NCBI GenBank assembly: GCA_947503835.1
Contig: CANNFM010000014.1
Location: forward strand, 1-64,000
DNA from: an uncultured Aquimarina sp.
GTDB taxonomy: Bacteria > Bacteroidota > Bacteroidia > Flavobacteriales > Flavobacteriaceae
Reading direction: 5' to 3'
Length of the DNA stretch: 64,000 nucleotides
The translations under genes were made by a program, and so were the position numbers. Below the pieces are notes generated by a model. It made no database searches, was not told where the DNA came from, and saw nothing but the letters and a program-made list of their open reading frames with translations. How positions within the stretch are numbered: position 1 is the stretch's first letter; every line of letters begins with the position of its first letter. Positions 7,937 to 16,885 of the stretch are shown here, piece by piece.

Positions 7937-8704
7937 TCAAGATACGATTTCTTCTTGAATTTCTTTATGAATCGAAGCTAGCTTAGCTCGTTGATTCACT
8001 ACTTCTCCAATCACAATAATCGCTGGAGATGATAATTTTTTATCTGAAACTACCTGTTCGATAGTCTGTATAGTCCCAAATCCAAACTGCTCATTTTCGG
8101 TAGTTCCATTCTGGATAATCGCTACTGGAATGTTCTGTTTATTTTCGGCTGCAAAGATACTAACTATTTCACTTAACTTACTCATTCCCATTAAAATTAC
8201 CACAGTTGCATTTGATTTTGCTGCCAGAGAAACATCTTGTGATAATTTATGCGATTTTGTAGTTCCTGTGATTACCCAAAAACTCTCTGATGACCCTCTT
8301 TTGGTTAGCGGAATCCCCTGATACGCTGGTACAGCATATGAAGATGATATTCCCGGAACCATATTCGTTTCTACATCAAATTGCTGAACATAATCAATTT
8401 CTTCTGCACCACGGCCAAAAATAAATGGATCACCACCTTTTAATCGTACTACATGTCCGTGAGTTTTTGCGCGACTCACGATCAGCTCATTAATTTGCTC
8501 TTGCTGATATGCGTAGCATCCTTTACGCTTACCAACAAATATTTTTTCTGCTCCGGGAGCATAATTCAATAATTTTTCATTGATGAGCGCATCGTATAAC
8601 ACCACATCTGCAGCAGCTAAGGTTTTGAGTGCCTTGAGCGTAATCAGTTCTGGATCTCCAGGCCCTGCTCCTACTACTGTTAACTTTGGTGTTTTAGTAC
8701 TCAT
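7937..8704 (-). CDS. cobA: Uroporphyrinogen-III C-methyltransferase
   Basis: A 255-residue SUMT enzyme that uses SAM to methylate uroporphyrinogen III twice to precorrin-2. Visible motifs are VVGAGPGDPELITLKA at the N-terminus, LKGGDPFIFGRGAEE, VPGISSSYAVPAYQGIPLT and the later NGTTENEQ. The length fits the stand-alone SUMT family. It stands between the sulfite reductase and the precorrin-2 dehydrogenase genes, so its product is probably siroheme for sulfite reduction. Confidence 0.95.
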   Translation of the reverse strand: MSTKTPKLTVVGAGPGDPELITLKALKTLAAADVVLYDALINEKLLNYAPGAEKIFVGKRKGCYAYQQEQINELIVSRAKTHGHVVRLKGGDPFIFGRGAEEIDYVQQFDVETNMVPGISSSYAVPAYQGIPLTKRGSSESFWVITGTTKSHKLSQDVSLAAKSNATVVILMGMSKLSEIVSIFAAENKQNIPVAIIQNGTTENEQFGFGTIQTIEQVVSDKKLSSPAIIVIGEVVNQRAKLASIHKEIQEEIVS

Positions 8705-8756
8705 TTTTATTAATTTATCTAATAATACTCAAACTACTTACGTGGTTATAAAGATA

Positions 8757-10847
8757 TTATACATTTTCTACTTCAATGGCTCTAAACGCTTGCACTTTTT
8801 GTAAAAATTGGCCTGCTTTTTTGATATAATCCACTGCAAAATCCTCACTTGGTGCATTTTTCTGAAGTTGATATATTAAATCTGCAAAGGTTCCTTCTAG
8901 TTTTATCTTTCCGCTTGCCACAAATTCTTCGTCAAACTGACTAATAATACCCGCATGTGTATTGGTCTTTTTATTCTCGGCAAGTAATAACGCTTTAGCA
9001 GAATTTACCAAAGAACTATACGCGTGATAAACAGCATCAGAATACACCTCGTTATCAAAAGAGATTTTTGCGTTGGCTATCTTTTCTTCACTTTCTAAAA
9101 ACAAGGTAGCAATCAAATCGATTACCACACCGGCACATTCTCCTACACCAATAGCTTTTACATATTCCTCTTCGGTACCCCAATCGATAAAATCTTCTTG
9201 AGTAAGATTATCTACATTAGATAAATCGGTTAGGAAATCATAGAAGTACTTCTCTCCTTTATCTTCATAATATTCGACAAACGTTTTACCCTTTGCATTT
9301 ACTTCAAAATCATTAAGGATTCTACGCAATGCATCTGGTCCTCTTCTACTTGGTATTTTTACTACTTTATCTGCAAAACGTCCTTTACCATTTCCTAAGT
9401 TTCCTCCTCCTAATAACACTTGCAATGCTGGTGCTACTAATTTATCTTTGGTACGAACAGACATTCCCTGGAAACCAATATTTGCCATATTGTGTTGCCC
9501 ACAGGCATTCATACAGCCACTGATCTTAATTACTAAATCTTCTTTTTCAAGGTATTGTGGATATTCGGTTTTGATTACTCTTTCTAGCTCTTCAGCAATA
9601 CCGGTACTACTTGCTATTCCTAAGTTACATGTATCTGTCCCCGGGCAAGCGGTAATATCTACGGCTTTATTATATCCTGCTTCTACAAATCCTAATGTTT
9701 CTAGTTCTTGATAGAAAAAAGGCACTAAATCTTCTTTTACAAATGGAATCAAAATGTTCTGGCGCAGTGATAATCTAATCTCTCCTGCGGCATATCTTTC
9801 AACTAAATCGGCTAACAACCTTGCTTTATCGGTATAGAAATCTCCTAGCAATACTTTGATCCCAATGGCAACATATCCTTCTTGCTTTTGAGAAATCACA
9901 TTGGTAGATTTCCATAGATCAAAAGCTTTTTGATTTTTGATTTCTACCTGAGGTGCTTTTATGGTTACCGGAACTGATGGCTTATATGCTTCAGCATCGA
10001 TTACTACTGTCTTTTGTACAATTGCATTTTGTTCTGCTTCTACTAATTCTTTAAAAGCCTCTACACCAATATCTTTTACTAAGAATTTCATTCTGGCTTT
10101 GGCTCTACTTTTACGCTCACCATGTCGATCAAATATTCTTAATACGCCTTCCATTAAAGGAATAATCTTATCTGACGGTAAAAAACTATACAATTCGTCT
10201 GCATGTCTTGGCTGAGAACCTAATCCTCCTGCTAACATTACTTTAAACCCTCTTACTCCATTTTCGATTTTAGCAATAAAACCTAAATCGTGCATGTATG
10301 ATAATCCGGTATCTTCTTCGGTTCCTGAAAAAGAAACTTTGAATTTACGGCCCATTTCCTGGCAGATTGGATTTCTTAAAAAGAAACGGAACAATGCATC
10401 TGCATATGGTGACACATCAAAAGGCTCTTTGGGATCAATTCCTGCTGTTTCTGAAGCCGTGACATTACGCACTGTATTACCACATGCTTCTCTTAATGTC
10501 ACATCATCTCTTTCTAGCTCTGCCCAAAGCTCTGGCGTTCTATTTAGATCTACGTAATGAATCTGGATATCTTGTCTTGTTGTGATATGCAATCTTCCTC
10601 TTGAATATTCGTCAGATACTTCGCTAATTCGTCTTAACTGATTGCTCAACACTTTACCATATGGCAATTTGATACGAATCATCTGCACTCCTTCTTGCCT
10701 CTGGCCATATACACCACGAGCTAAACGAAGGCTACGAAATTTCTCTTCATCAATCTTACCCTTATGAAACTGCTCAATCTTATTGGCTAATTCTATTATG
10801 TCATTTTCGACAATTGGGTTTTCTATTTCGGTTCTAAAACTTTGCAT
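8757..10847 (-). CDS. Ferredoxin-type sulfite reductase fused to a C-terminal HEPN domain
   Basis: A 696-residue protein. Residues 1-535 form a sulfite/nitrite reductase with two ferrodoxin-like half domains (RGVYGQRQEGVQMIRIKLP; RLHITTRQDIQIHYVDL). The siroheme-[4Fe-4S] cysteines are in TACPGTDTCNLG (near 400) and SGCMNACGQHN (near 445). Residues from about 560 to the end form a helical HEPN-like domain (SDAVYHAYSSLVNSAKALLL). HEPN-tailed sulfite reductases are, as far as I know, typical of flavobacteria; the role of the tail is unknown. It reduces sulfite to sulfide. The siroheme genes and ferredoxin/reductase lie downstream; cysN is 109 bases upstream. Confidence 0.94.
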   Translation of the reverse strand: MQSFRTEIENPIVENDIIELANKIEQFHKGKIDEEKFRSLRLARGVYGQRQEGVQMIRIKLPYGKVLSNQLRRISEVSDEYSRGRLHITTRQDIQIHYVDLNRTPELWAELERDDVTLREACGNTVRNVTASETAGIDPKEPFDVSPYADALFRFFLRNPICQEMGRKFKVSFSGTEEDTGLSYMHDLGFIAKIENGVRGFKVMLAGGLGSQPRHADELYSFLPSDKIIPLMEGVLRIFDRHGERKSRAKARMKFLVKDIGVEAFKELVEAEQNAIVQKTVVIDAEAYKPSVPVTIKAPQVEIKNQKAFDLWKSTNVISQKQEGYVAIGIKVLLGDFYTDKARLLADLVERYAAGEIRLSLRQNILIPFVKEDLVPFFYQELETLGFVEAGYNKAVDITACPGTDTCNLGIASSTGIAEELERVIKTEYPQYLEKEDLVIKISGCMNACGQHNMANIGFQGMSVRTKDKLVAPALQVLLGGGNLGNGKGRFADKVVKIPSRRGPDALRRILNDFEVNAKGKTFVEYYEDKGEKYFYDFLTDLSNVDNLTQEDFIDWGTEEEYVKAIGVGECAGVVIDLIATLFLESEEKIANAKISFDNEVYSDAVYHAYSSLVNSAKALLLAENKKTNTHAGIISQFDEEFVASGKIKLEGTFADLIYQLQKNAPSEDFAVDYIKKAGQFLQKVQAFRAIEVENV

Positions 10848-10956
10848 CTTTTTTCGTATTTCATCCTTTAAAAAAGGACATAGTTATGACTTTTGTATAA
10901 CAGTTTTTATGACTCTAAAATTCTTGTTTTTCTTGTTCTCAGTTAAAAGCTTTCAC

Positions 10957-12204
10957 CTATTCTATAAAGCCTACTCCTGAAGTATTATTGGTTTGAGAAT
11001 CTATTAATATAAATGATCCCGAGGCTTTATTCTTACTATAAGAATCAATAGCCAATGGTTTACTTAATTGTATCTGAACTTTTCCTATCTCATTTAGACT
11101 CAATGAATTTTTAGAAGTATCCTCTCCCGAAAAATCAGTTGCAACGGTACCGCTTATACTTTTTACTTTTGCCAAAATTCGGCTGCTTCCGCTTTGTATA
11201 AAGTAATTCGCTCCTGGATTTAAATCTTGACTATCCATCCAGCATACTGTAGCTGTTATCTGTTTTTCTACACTAGGTTTTTCTGAAGATTTCACAATCA
11301 TATCTCCTCTACTTACGTTTACATCGTCTTCTAATGTAATAGTACAAGAGCTTCCTCTACCTGCCGTATCAAATTTCTGATCAAAAAAGAAAATCTCTTT
11401 TACTTTTGACGTTGTTAATGATGGTAAAATGGTTACCTCATCGCCTACAGAAAGGTCACCTCCATATAATTTACCAGCATATCCTCTAAAATCATGAAAC
11501 TCATCTTTTTTAGGACGAATTACTGTCTGAATTGGAAAACGAACTTGTGCTTTTTCATATACATCCTGTGCATCCAATTCTTCTAAATGCTCTAGCAGTG
11601 TCTGACCGGTATACCAAGGTGTTTTTTCTGATTTGTCTACCACGTTATCTCCTTGTAAAGCACTAACCGGAATAAATGTTATATTCTGTTCTTTATAATC
11701 ACTTTTTTCAATCAGTGTTTCAAAGTCTGCTTTTATAGCTTCATATTTCTCTTGAGAAAAATCTACAAGATCCATTTTATTAACCGCTACAATTACATCT
11801 TTTACTCGCAACAAATTATTGATAAAAAAGTGACGATACGTTTGTTCGATCACACCTTTACGAGCATCTACCAAAATGATTGATGCTTGCGAAGTTGATG
11901 CGCCTGTAACCATGTTTCGGGTATACTCGATATGCCCAGGAGTATCTGCTATGATATAACTTTTAGTTTTCGTAGAAAAATAAATATGTGCCACATCAAT
12001 AGTTATTCCTTGCTCACGCTCTGCTACCAATCCATCTGTAGCCAATGAAAAGTCTAGATAATCAAAACCATTAGCTTTACTTCTAGTCTCGATAGCTTCT
12101 AATTTATCTGTAGTCAATGATTTTGTGTCATATAAAATACGACCAATCAATGTACTTTTACCATCATCTACACTTCCTGCAGTTGCTATTTTTAATACTT
12201 CCAT
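10957..12204 (-). CDS. cysN: Sulfate adenylyltransferase subunit 1 (GTPase)
   Basis: A 415-residue EF-Tu-like GTPase with G1 GSVDDGKSTLIGR, G3 DTPGHIEYTRNM and G4 NKMD, followed by two beta-barrel domains. It drives ATP sulfurylase (CysD) to form APS from sulfate. The length matches CysN alone; there is no fused CysC (APS kinase) domain. It lies 121 bases downstream of cysD, with a hairpin repeat in the gap. Confidence 0.96.
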   Translation of the reverse strand: MEVLKIATAGSVDDGKSTLIGRILYDTKSLTTDKLEAIETRSKANGFDYLDFSLATDGLVAEREQGITIDVAHIYFSTKTKSYIIADTPGHIEYTRNMVTGASTSQASIILVDARKGVIEQTYRHFFINNLLRVKDVIVAVNKMDLVDFSQEKYEAIKADFETLIEKSDYKEQNITFIPVSALQGDNVVDKSEKTPWYTGQTLLEHLEELDAQDVYEKAQVRFPIQTVIRPKKDEFHDFRGYAGKLYGGDLSVGDEVTILPSLTTSKVKEIFFFDQKFDTAGRGSSCTITLEDDVNVSRGDMIVKSSEKPSVEKQITATVCWMDSQDLNPGANYFIQSGSSRILAKVKSISGTVATDFSGEDTSKNSLSLNEIGKVQIQLSKPLAIDSYSKNKASGSFILIDSQTNNTSGVGFIE

Positions 12205-12266
12205 AGCTATTTATTATTTCTCCTTTGTGGAGTAGTATTCTTTATTATTATTTATTCTCAAATCTT

Positions 12267-12313
12267 GGATTCCAGCCTACATTTCGACAAGCTCAATGTG
12301 ACACGCTGGAATG
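12267..12313. repeat. REP-like hairpin between cysD and cysN
   Basis: ATTCCAGC (12269-12276) pairs with GCTGGAAT (12305-12312), and ACATT (12280-12284) pairs with AATGT inside. The end reads GGAATGACAAAA, shared with copies near 3973 and 46898. It probably belongs to a dispersed flavobacterial palindrome family and may modulate the cysD/cysN transcript ratio. Confidence 0.6.
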
Positions 12314-12325
12314 ACAAAACAAATC

Positions 12326-13303
12326 TTAGAAATATCCTTGTTGTTTACGTTTTTCCATGGCGGCTTCTGATCGTTTATCATCGATACGAGCACCTCGTTC
12401 TGAAATCGTTGATTCTCTAATTTCTGCTACTACTTTATCAATTGTTACGGCATCAGACAGTACAGCTGCGGTACAAGACATATCTCCTACTGTGCGAAAA
12501 CGTACCATTCTTTCTTCTACAACCTCATCATCTTCACGATAGACAACATCATCTTCTGCCGACCAAATCATTCCGTCTCTAACAAATATTTTACGTTTGT
12601 GTGCAAAATAGATTGAAGGAATTTCTATTTTTTCTTTTTCGATATAACTCCATACATCTAATTCTGTCCAGTTACTAATTGGGAACACTCGTACGTTTTG
12701 CCCTAGATCAATTTTACCATTAAGGTGATCAAATAATTCTGGTCGTTGGTTTTTTTCATCCCACTGTCCAAAATCGTCTCTTACAGAGAAAATACGTTCT
12801 TTCGCCCTTGCTTTTTCTTCATCTCTACGAGCACCACCAATAGCAGCATCAAACTTAAATTCTTCTAATGCATCCAAAAGCGTTGTAGTCTGCAGGCTAT
12901 TTCTACTTGCGTATTTTCCTTTTTCTTCAATTACCTTTCCTTGATCAATAGAATCCTGAACATTACGAACTATAAGTTCTACTCCTAATTCTTCAGCCAG
13001 TTTATCTCTAAATTCTATGGTTTCGGGAAAATTATGTCCTGTATCTATATGTAATAATGGAAAAGGGATTTTACCTGGATAAAATGCTTTTTGTGCTAAT
13101 CTCACCAAAGTAATAGAGTCTTTTCCTCCAGAAAAAAGCAATACAGGCTTTTCAAACTGCGCAGCTACTTCTCTAAATATGTAAATAGCTTCACTCTCTA
13201 GAGGATTAACATTAAGAACTGAAGTTTCTGCCAAATTCCCGACAGATCCATTCAATTGTTCTATTTTCTTTTCTAATATTTCCATGCTCGTCTTTTTCGT
13301 CAT
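12326..13303 (-). CDS. cysD: Sulfate adenylyltransferase subunit 2
   Basis: A 325-residue PP-loop ATP sulfurylase subunit: LLFSGGKDSITLVRLA holds the pyrophosphate-binding loop near residues 57-64, and GGARRDEEKARAKERIFS and the C-terminal GARIDDKRSEAAMEKRKQQGYF tail are typical of CysD. It forms APS with the CysN GTPase. Three bases separate it from the stop of cysH upstream. Confidence 0.96.
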   Translation of the reverse strand: MTKKTSMEILEKKIEQLNGSVGNLAETSVLNVNPLESEAIYIFREVAAQFEKPVLLFSGGKDSITLVRLAQKAFYPGKIPFPLLHIDTGHNFPETIEFRDKLAEELGVELIVRNVQDSIDQGKVIEEKGKYASRNSLQTTTLLDALEEFKFDAAIGGARRDEEKARAKERIFSVRDDFGQWDEKNQRPELFDHLNGKIDLGQNVRVFPISNWTELDVWSYIEKEKIEIPSIYFAHKRKIFVRDGMIWSAEDDVVYREDDEVVEERMVRFRTVGDMSCTAAVLSDAVTIDKVVAEIRESTISERGARIDDKRSEAAMEKRKQQGYF

Positions 13304-13306
13304 TTA

Positions 13307-13933
13307 TTAGTTAGTATGCAACCCACATTCTCTATTCTCTAACACCTTAGTAGGGTCAAAATATTTAAACTCGTTTGGTAGCTTATTCTCTTCTAGGTAT
13401 ATATCTAATTCTGCATCGTTATAATTATAGAAAGGGCTCACTTTTAAAACCCCATCTTTACCTTGACTTAAAATATCCAATGAATCTCTAAGAGCTGTTT
13501 GTCCTTTTCTAAGGTTTGTAAACCACACATCCGGAGTAAAATCTGCCATTGCTCTTTTAAATGGCTCTAATTTCACCTGCTCCGTAAACACTTTATGCAT
13601 AGGGTCATTTATATCTGGTATACCCATTACCGAATCTCTATGCGCAGTAGTCTGCTTAGGCACATACAGTTTGATATTTAATCCCAATTGCTCTATTACC
13701 TGTTCTGCATGACGATATGTATTAGGTGTATTATACCCAGAATCGCACCAAACAACCGGAATTTCACTGTGCGCCTCTACACAAACGTTAAGGATTGCCG
13801 CTTCATAAGGCCTGAAATTGGTTGTCACGACAGGATTTTTTGCATTAGCAATAGCCCATTGAACAACCTCAAGTGGAGTTTTATCCCTTAGCTCTTTATT
13901 TAAATCTTCAATTTCTTTTTCAGTAAAACTCAT
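13307..13933 (-). CDS. cysH: Phosphoadenylyl-sulfate (PAPS/APS) reductase
   Basis: A 208-residue PAPS reductase-family protein ending in the catalytic ENRECGLHTN (ECGLH motif), with a PAPS-binding-like WCDSGYNTPNTYRHAEQV. It reduces activated sulfate to sulfite using thioredoxin or glutaredoxin. The paired cysteines that ligate the [4Fe-4S] cluster of bacterial APS reductases are absent, so by sequence it is the PAPS type or the cluster-free type. No APS kinase gene is in this operon. Upstream is DUF2061, downstream cysD. Confidence 0.92.
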   Translation of the reverse strand: MSFTEKEIEDLNKELRDKTPLEVVQWAIANAKNPVVTTNFRPYEAAILNVCVEAHSEIPVVWCDSGYNTPNTYRHAEQVIEQLGLNIKLYVPKQTTAHRDSVMGIPDINDPMHKVFTEQVKLEPFKRAMADFTPDVWFTNLRKGQTALRDSLDILSQGKDGVLKVSPFYNYNDAELDIYLEENKLPNEFKYFDPTKVLENRECGLHTN

Positions 13934-13963
13934 TTATCAATACTTCTTTTTCTAATTCAGCAA

Positions 13964-14230
13964 TTATCTTCCCCATTTAATACGATTCCAAAGTCTTTCA
14001 TGAAAGAAATACAGAATCATTTTGGTTACAAAATCAATAGATGCAATAGAGGTAGCTAGCACTAGTTCTCCTGTAAGAACATAAGACACAATTAAAGTAT
14101 CTAAAGTTCCTATTACTCTCCAGCTAACCGCTTTTGCGATACTACGTAAGGGTTTCTCAGAGGATTTATCATCGTGATACGTTGTTTTCTGCGTAGCTAC
14201 TTTATCTAATATCATTTGATCTACAATCAT
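13964..14230 (-). CDS. DUF2061 small membrane protein
   Basis: An 88-residue protein with SIAKAVSWRVIGTLDTLIVS and two predicted membrane helices, then FHERLWNRIKWG, the DUF2061 signature. It is the first gene of the sulfate assimilation operon, 30 bases before cysH. DUF2061 genes often accompany cys genes in flavobacteria (knowledge of context, not seen here). A role in sulfate handling is plausible but unproven. Confidence 0.9.
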   Translation of the reverse strand: MIVDQMILDKVATQKTTYHDDKSSEKPLRSIAKAVSWRVIGTLDTLIVSYVLTGELVLATSIASIDFVTKMILYFFHERLWNRIKWGR

Positions 14231-14258
14231 TTTTTTAAATTCTATTACCCTATCGGAA

Positions 14259-14281
14259 TAGTAGATTATTGAACAAATGTA
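14259..14281 (-). promoter_or_regulatory. Probable promoter/operator of the sulfate assimilation operon
   Basis: On the minus strand TACATTTG (14281-14274) matches TAnnTTTG, about 44 bases before the DUF2061 start. Just downstream lies TAGTAGATTATT (plus strand, 14259-14270), which recurs exactly at 14373-14384, and next to it a short dyad CTAT-CGGA-ATAG (14250-14261). The repeated 12-mer could be a regulator site. No clear -33 element was found. Nothing else is evident in 14231-14530. Confidence 0.4.
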
Positions 14282-14530
14282 TATATAAAAATCTATTTCT
14301 TAGTCTAAATGATTCTAAAATCTTACCTGAATCCCAAGAATTGTGATATTATTAATAAATACCCCAGTAATTTAGTAGATTATTAAGGTAAGTATAAAAT
14401 ATCATATTAATTCATCATATCATTCTTCTCAATTTCCTCTAAAAATCACTCAATACGAGATGTTTTATCAAAAAATATATTGCTTTATTTTACGTTTAGT
14501 ATCTTAGTATAGTATCAAAATCAATGAATT

Positions 14531-15082
14531 ATGAAAAAATGTGCCCTATTTTTATTTGTCATATCCACTATTTTATTTTCATCTTGTAGTAGTGATGATG
14601 ATGCCGTCGCCCCATTTGTAGCTGATGCATCCCTTATCCCCGGAGAATGGAGTTTGGTAGATGTTAAATCTGAAAATGGAACCTTTACCACCACTGTCCA
14701 GGGCCTCCCCATAAGTGGCACCTATAGTGTCTCTGGTAAGGATTACAATGCTTCTGTTACCCTTACAGAATCAACGCCTAATACCATAACAGGTAGCGGA
14801 GGTTTTACACTAGTGGCAACTTTTAGTATCCCCTTACAAGAACCGATTACGGTTGAAGAAGTTGTTCCAGAATTTCTGGGAACTGGAGAATGGACCATAA
14901 ATAATAACACACTCACCACAACTGCACAAGGAGAAATCCAATCCTTCGAAATCGTAGCACTAAGCGCACAGGCAATGACCCTGAAATTGGTAATTAATGA
15001 AGAGACTACAATAGAAACTGCATTAGGAACACTTACTCTTACAATAACTGGAGATCAGTTTATTGAACTCATTAAACAATAA
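14531..15082 (+). CDS. Lipocalin-like lipoprotein
   Basis: A 183-residue lipoprotein. The signal peptide ends in a lipobox (STILFSSCSSDDD, cysteine near residue 19), and the acid-rich residues after Cys are typical of exported flavobacterial lipoproteins. The body opens with IPGEWSLVDVKSENGTFTTT and continues with strands ending in GDQFIELIK, a pattern seen in flavobacterial lipocalin-like domains. The ligand is unknown. It is a single gene, transcribed away from the cys operon and converging on metZ at a shared hairpin. Confidence 0.85.
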   Translation: MKKCALFLFVISTILFSSCSSDDDAVAPFVADASLIPGEWSLVDVKSENGTFTTTVQGLPISGTYSVSGKDYNASVTLTESTPNTITGSGGFTLVATFSIPLQEPITVEEVVPEFLGTGEWTINNNTLTTTAQGEIQSFEIVALSAQAMTLKLVINEETTIETALGTLTLTITGDQFIELIKQ

Positions 15083-15111
15083 GAGAATTAGGATATAAAT
15101 TTTAATTATGA

Positions 15112-15154
15112 AACCAAAAGAGCAGTACAAATAATTTGTACTGCTCTTTTGGTT
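15112..15154. terminator. Bidirectional terminator between lipoprotein gene and metZ
   Basis: A 20-bp perfect stem (AACCAAAAGAGCAGTACAAA, 15112-15131, with 15135-15154) and a three-base loop. The arms end in A-rich and T-rich sequence on each strand. It begins 30 bases after the lipoprotein stop and overlaps the metZ stop codon, serving both convergent genes. Confidence 0.85.
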
Positions 15155-16331
15155 ACAGCTTTTCAAGGGCTTGATTAATATCGTCAATAACATCATCTAC
15201 ATGCTCTAATCCAACAGAACAACGCACCATCCCATCGGTAATACCAACAGCTAATTTATCTTCTGCTTCCAATTTACTATGGGTTGTTGATGCCGGATGT
15301 GTAACTATTGTTCTTGTATCCCCCAAGTTTGCCGACAATGAACACATTTTTATACTATCAAAGAACATTTTCCCTGCTTCTACCCCTCCTTTTACCTCGA
15401 ATGCTACTATATTACCGCCAAGTTTCATTTGTTTTTTAGCCACCTCATATTGTGGATGAGATTTCAGAAATGGGTATTTTACCCAATTAACTTTAGGGTG
15501 TGCTTCTAAGAATTCAGCTAATCTCAATGCATTTTCACAATGACGATCCACCCTAACCGCTAAGGTCTCTAAACTTTTGGATAATACCCATGCATTAAAC
15601 GGCGACAAAGCGGGGCCTGTATTACGAGAAAACAGATAAATTTCTCTAATTAATTCTTTTTTACCAACGGTCACACCACCCAGCACTCTTCCTTGTCCAT
15701 CTATCAATTTGGTTGCTGAATGGATTACCAAATCTGCCCCAAATTTAATTGGGTTTTGCAGGTACGGAGTTGCAAAACAGTTATCAATAATTAACAACAG
15801 ATTATGTTTTTTTGCAATCTTACCCAGCCTTTCTAAATCAAGCACATCAACCCCGGGGTTTGTTGGAGACTCTGCATAAATAATTTTGGTATTTGGTTGT
15901 ATTAAACTTTCTATTTTCTCTATCTCATCGACTTTAAAATAAGAAGTCTCGATATTCCATTTTGGGAAATACTTGGTAAACAACGTATGGGTTGAACCAA
16001 ATATGGATCGTGCCGATACGATATGATCTCCTGCATCTAATAATGCTGCAAATGTTGAAAACACTGCCGCCATGCCTGTGGCAAATGCATATCCATCCTC
16101 TGCTCCTTCTAATGCGCAAATCTTATCTACAAACTCTGTGGTATTGGGATTACTAAAACGACTATAAAGATTACGCTCTTTTTCTTCTGCAAAAGCAGCT
16201 CTCATTTCTTCAGAATCTTCAAAAACAAATCCCGAAGTAAGATACATAGGAGTAGAATGTTCTAAAAACTGCGTCTTATCCGTTTGTGTTCTTACCGCTT
16301 GTGTTTCAAAGTTTTTATGATCTAAACTCAT
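15153..16331 (-). CDS. metZ: O-succinylhomoserine sulfhydrylase-type Cys/Met metabolism PLP enzyme
   Basis: A 392-residue PLP enzyme of the cystathionine gamma-synthase family. FATGMAAVFSTFAALLDAGD binds the cofactor phosphate and LVIHSATKLIDGQGRVLGG holds the PLP lysine. Overall it resembles O-succinylhomoserine sulfhydrylase (MetZ), which makes homocysteine from activated homoserine and sulfide. Here the activating enzyme upstream looks like an acetyltransferase (MetX), so the in vivo acyl donor could be O-acetylhomoserine. A cystathionine lyase or synthase role cannot be excluded by sequence. The start overlaps the OsmC-like stop by four bases, indicating coupling. Confidence 0.9.
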   Translation of the reverse strand: MSLDHKNFETQAVRTQTDKTQFLEHSTPMYLTSGFVFEDSEEMRAAFAEEKERNLYSRFSNPNTTEFVDKICALEGAEDGYAFATGMAAVFSTFAALLDAGDHIVSARSIFGSTHTLFTKYFPKWNIETSYFKVDEIEKIESLIQPNTKIIYAESPTNPGVDVLDLERLGKIAKKHNLLLIIDNCFATPYLQNPIKFGADLVIHSATKLIDGQGRVLGGVTVGKKELIREIYLFSRNTGPALSPFNAWVLSKSLETLAVRVDRHCENALRLAEFLEAHPKVNWVKYPFLKSHPQYEVAKKQMKLGGNIVAFEVKGGVEAGKMFFDSIKMCSLSANLGDTRTIVTHPASTTHSKLEAEDKLAVGITDGMVRCSVGLEHVDDVIDDINQALEKL

Positions 16332-16756
16332 ACTTCTTTATTATTAACCACTACTTTATACTCTATTTTGGCAGTAGGCTCTAAGGTTTTAGACACCGAG
16401 CAATATTTTTCGAATGATAATTGTGCCGCTCTTTTAGCTTTCTCGGGTGCTATATCTCCTTCCAGGTAAACAGTAACGGCTATATTTTTGAAAGGCGAAG
16501 CACCATCAATTTTCTCTCTTGAACCATCAACTTCTGCTCTGTAGTCCGTAATCTCCTGTCGTTGTTTTTTCAAAATAGAAATCACATCAATTGCACTACA
16601 ACCAGCCACTCCCATTAACAAATATTCCATTGGACTTGGAGCCAGGTCGTGCCCTCCTACTTCGGCTTTGCTATCAATATGTGTGATATGACCTCTTTCA
16701 TTTTTTAATTCGAAATGATAATCGCTGTCTATTCTTTTAAGTTCTATTTTCATCAT
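16328..16756 (-). CDS. OsmC-family protein
   Basis: A 142-residue OsmC/YhfA-type protein with LAPSPMEYLLMGVAGCSAIDVISIL carrying one conserved cysteine and SFEKYCSVSKTLEPTAKI carrying the second. Family members are thiol-dependent peroxidases, reducing organic hydroperoxides in the cytoplasm. It overlaps metZ by four bases inside the methionine run, which suggests a role linked to sulfur metabolism, although that is inference. The gap to thrA upstream (130 bases) holds two hairpins. Confidence 0.92.
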   Translation of the reverse strand: MMKIELKRIDSDYHFELKNERGHITHIDSKAEVGGHDLAPSPMEYLLMGVAGCSAIDVISILKKQRQEITDYRAEVDGSREKIDGASPFKNIAVTVYLEGDIAPEKAKRAAQLSFEKYCSVSKTLEPTAKIEYKVVVNNKEV

Positions 16757-16773
16757 TATTTATTTGGGCGTTC

Positions 16774-16860
16774 CCCTGAAAATCAGGGTCGGGCTTTCAA
16801 CTGTATCTTTTATCTTCTGTCTAAACCCTTCGGCTCCGCTCAGGGAGACAGATGATAAAA
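16774..16860. repeat. Pair of hairpins between thrA/metL and the osmC-like gene
   Basis: The first is CCCTGA-AAA-TCAGGG (16774-16788). The second has arms TTTTATC and TCTGTCT (16808-16822) pairing with AGACAGA and GATAAAA (16846-16860), and an inner CCCT/AGGG. Its tip CTTCGGCTCCGCTCAGGG resembles the dispersed palindromes seen across many Bacteroidetes. It may attenuate or process the operon transcript. Confidence 0.6.
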
Positions 16861-16885
16861 GGATGTCGTTTCAATCCCTAACGCA

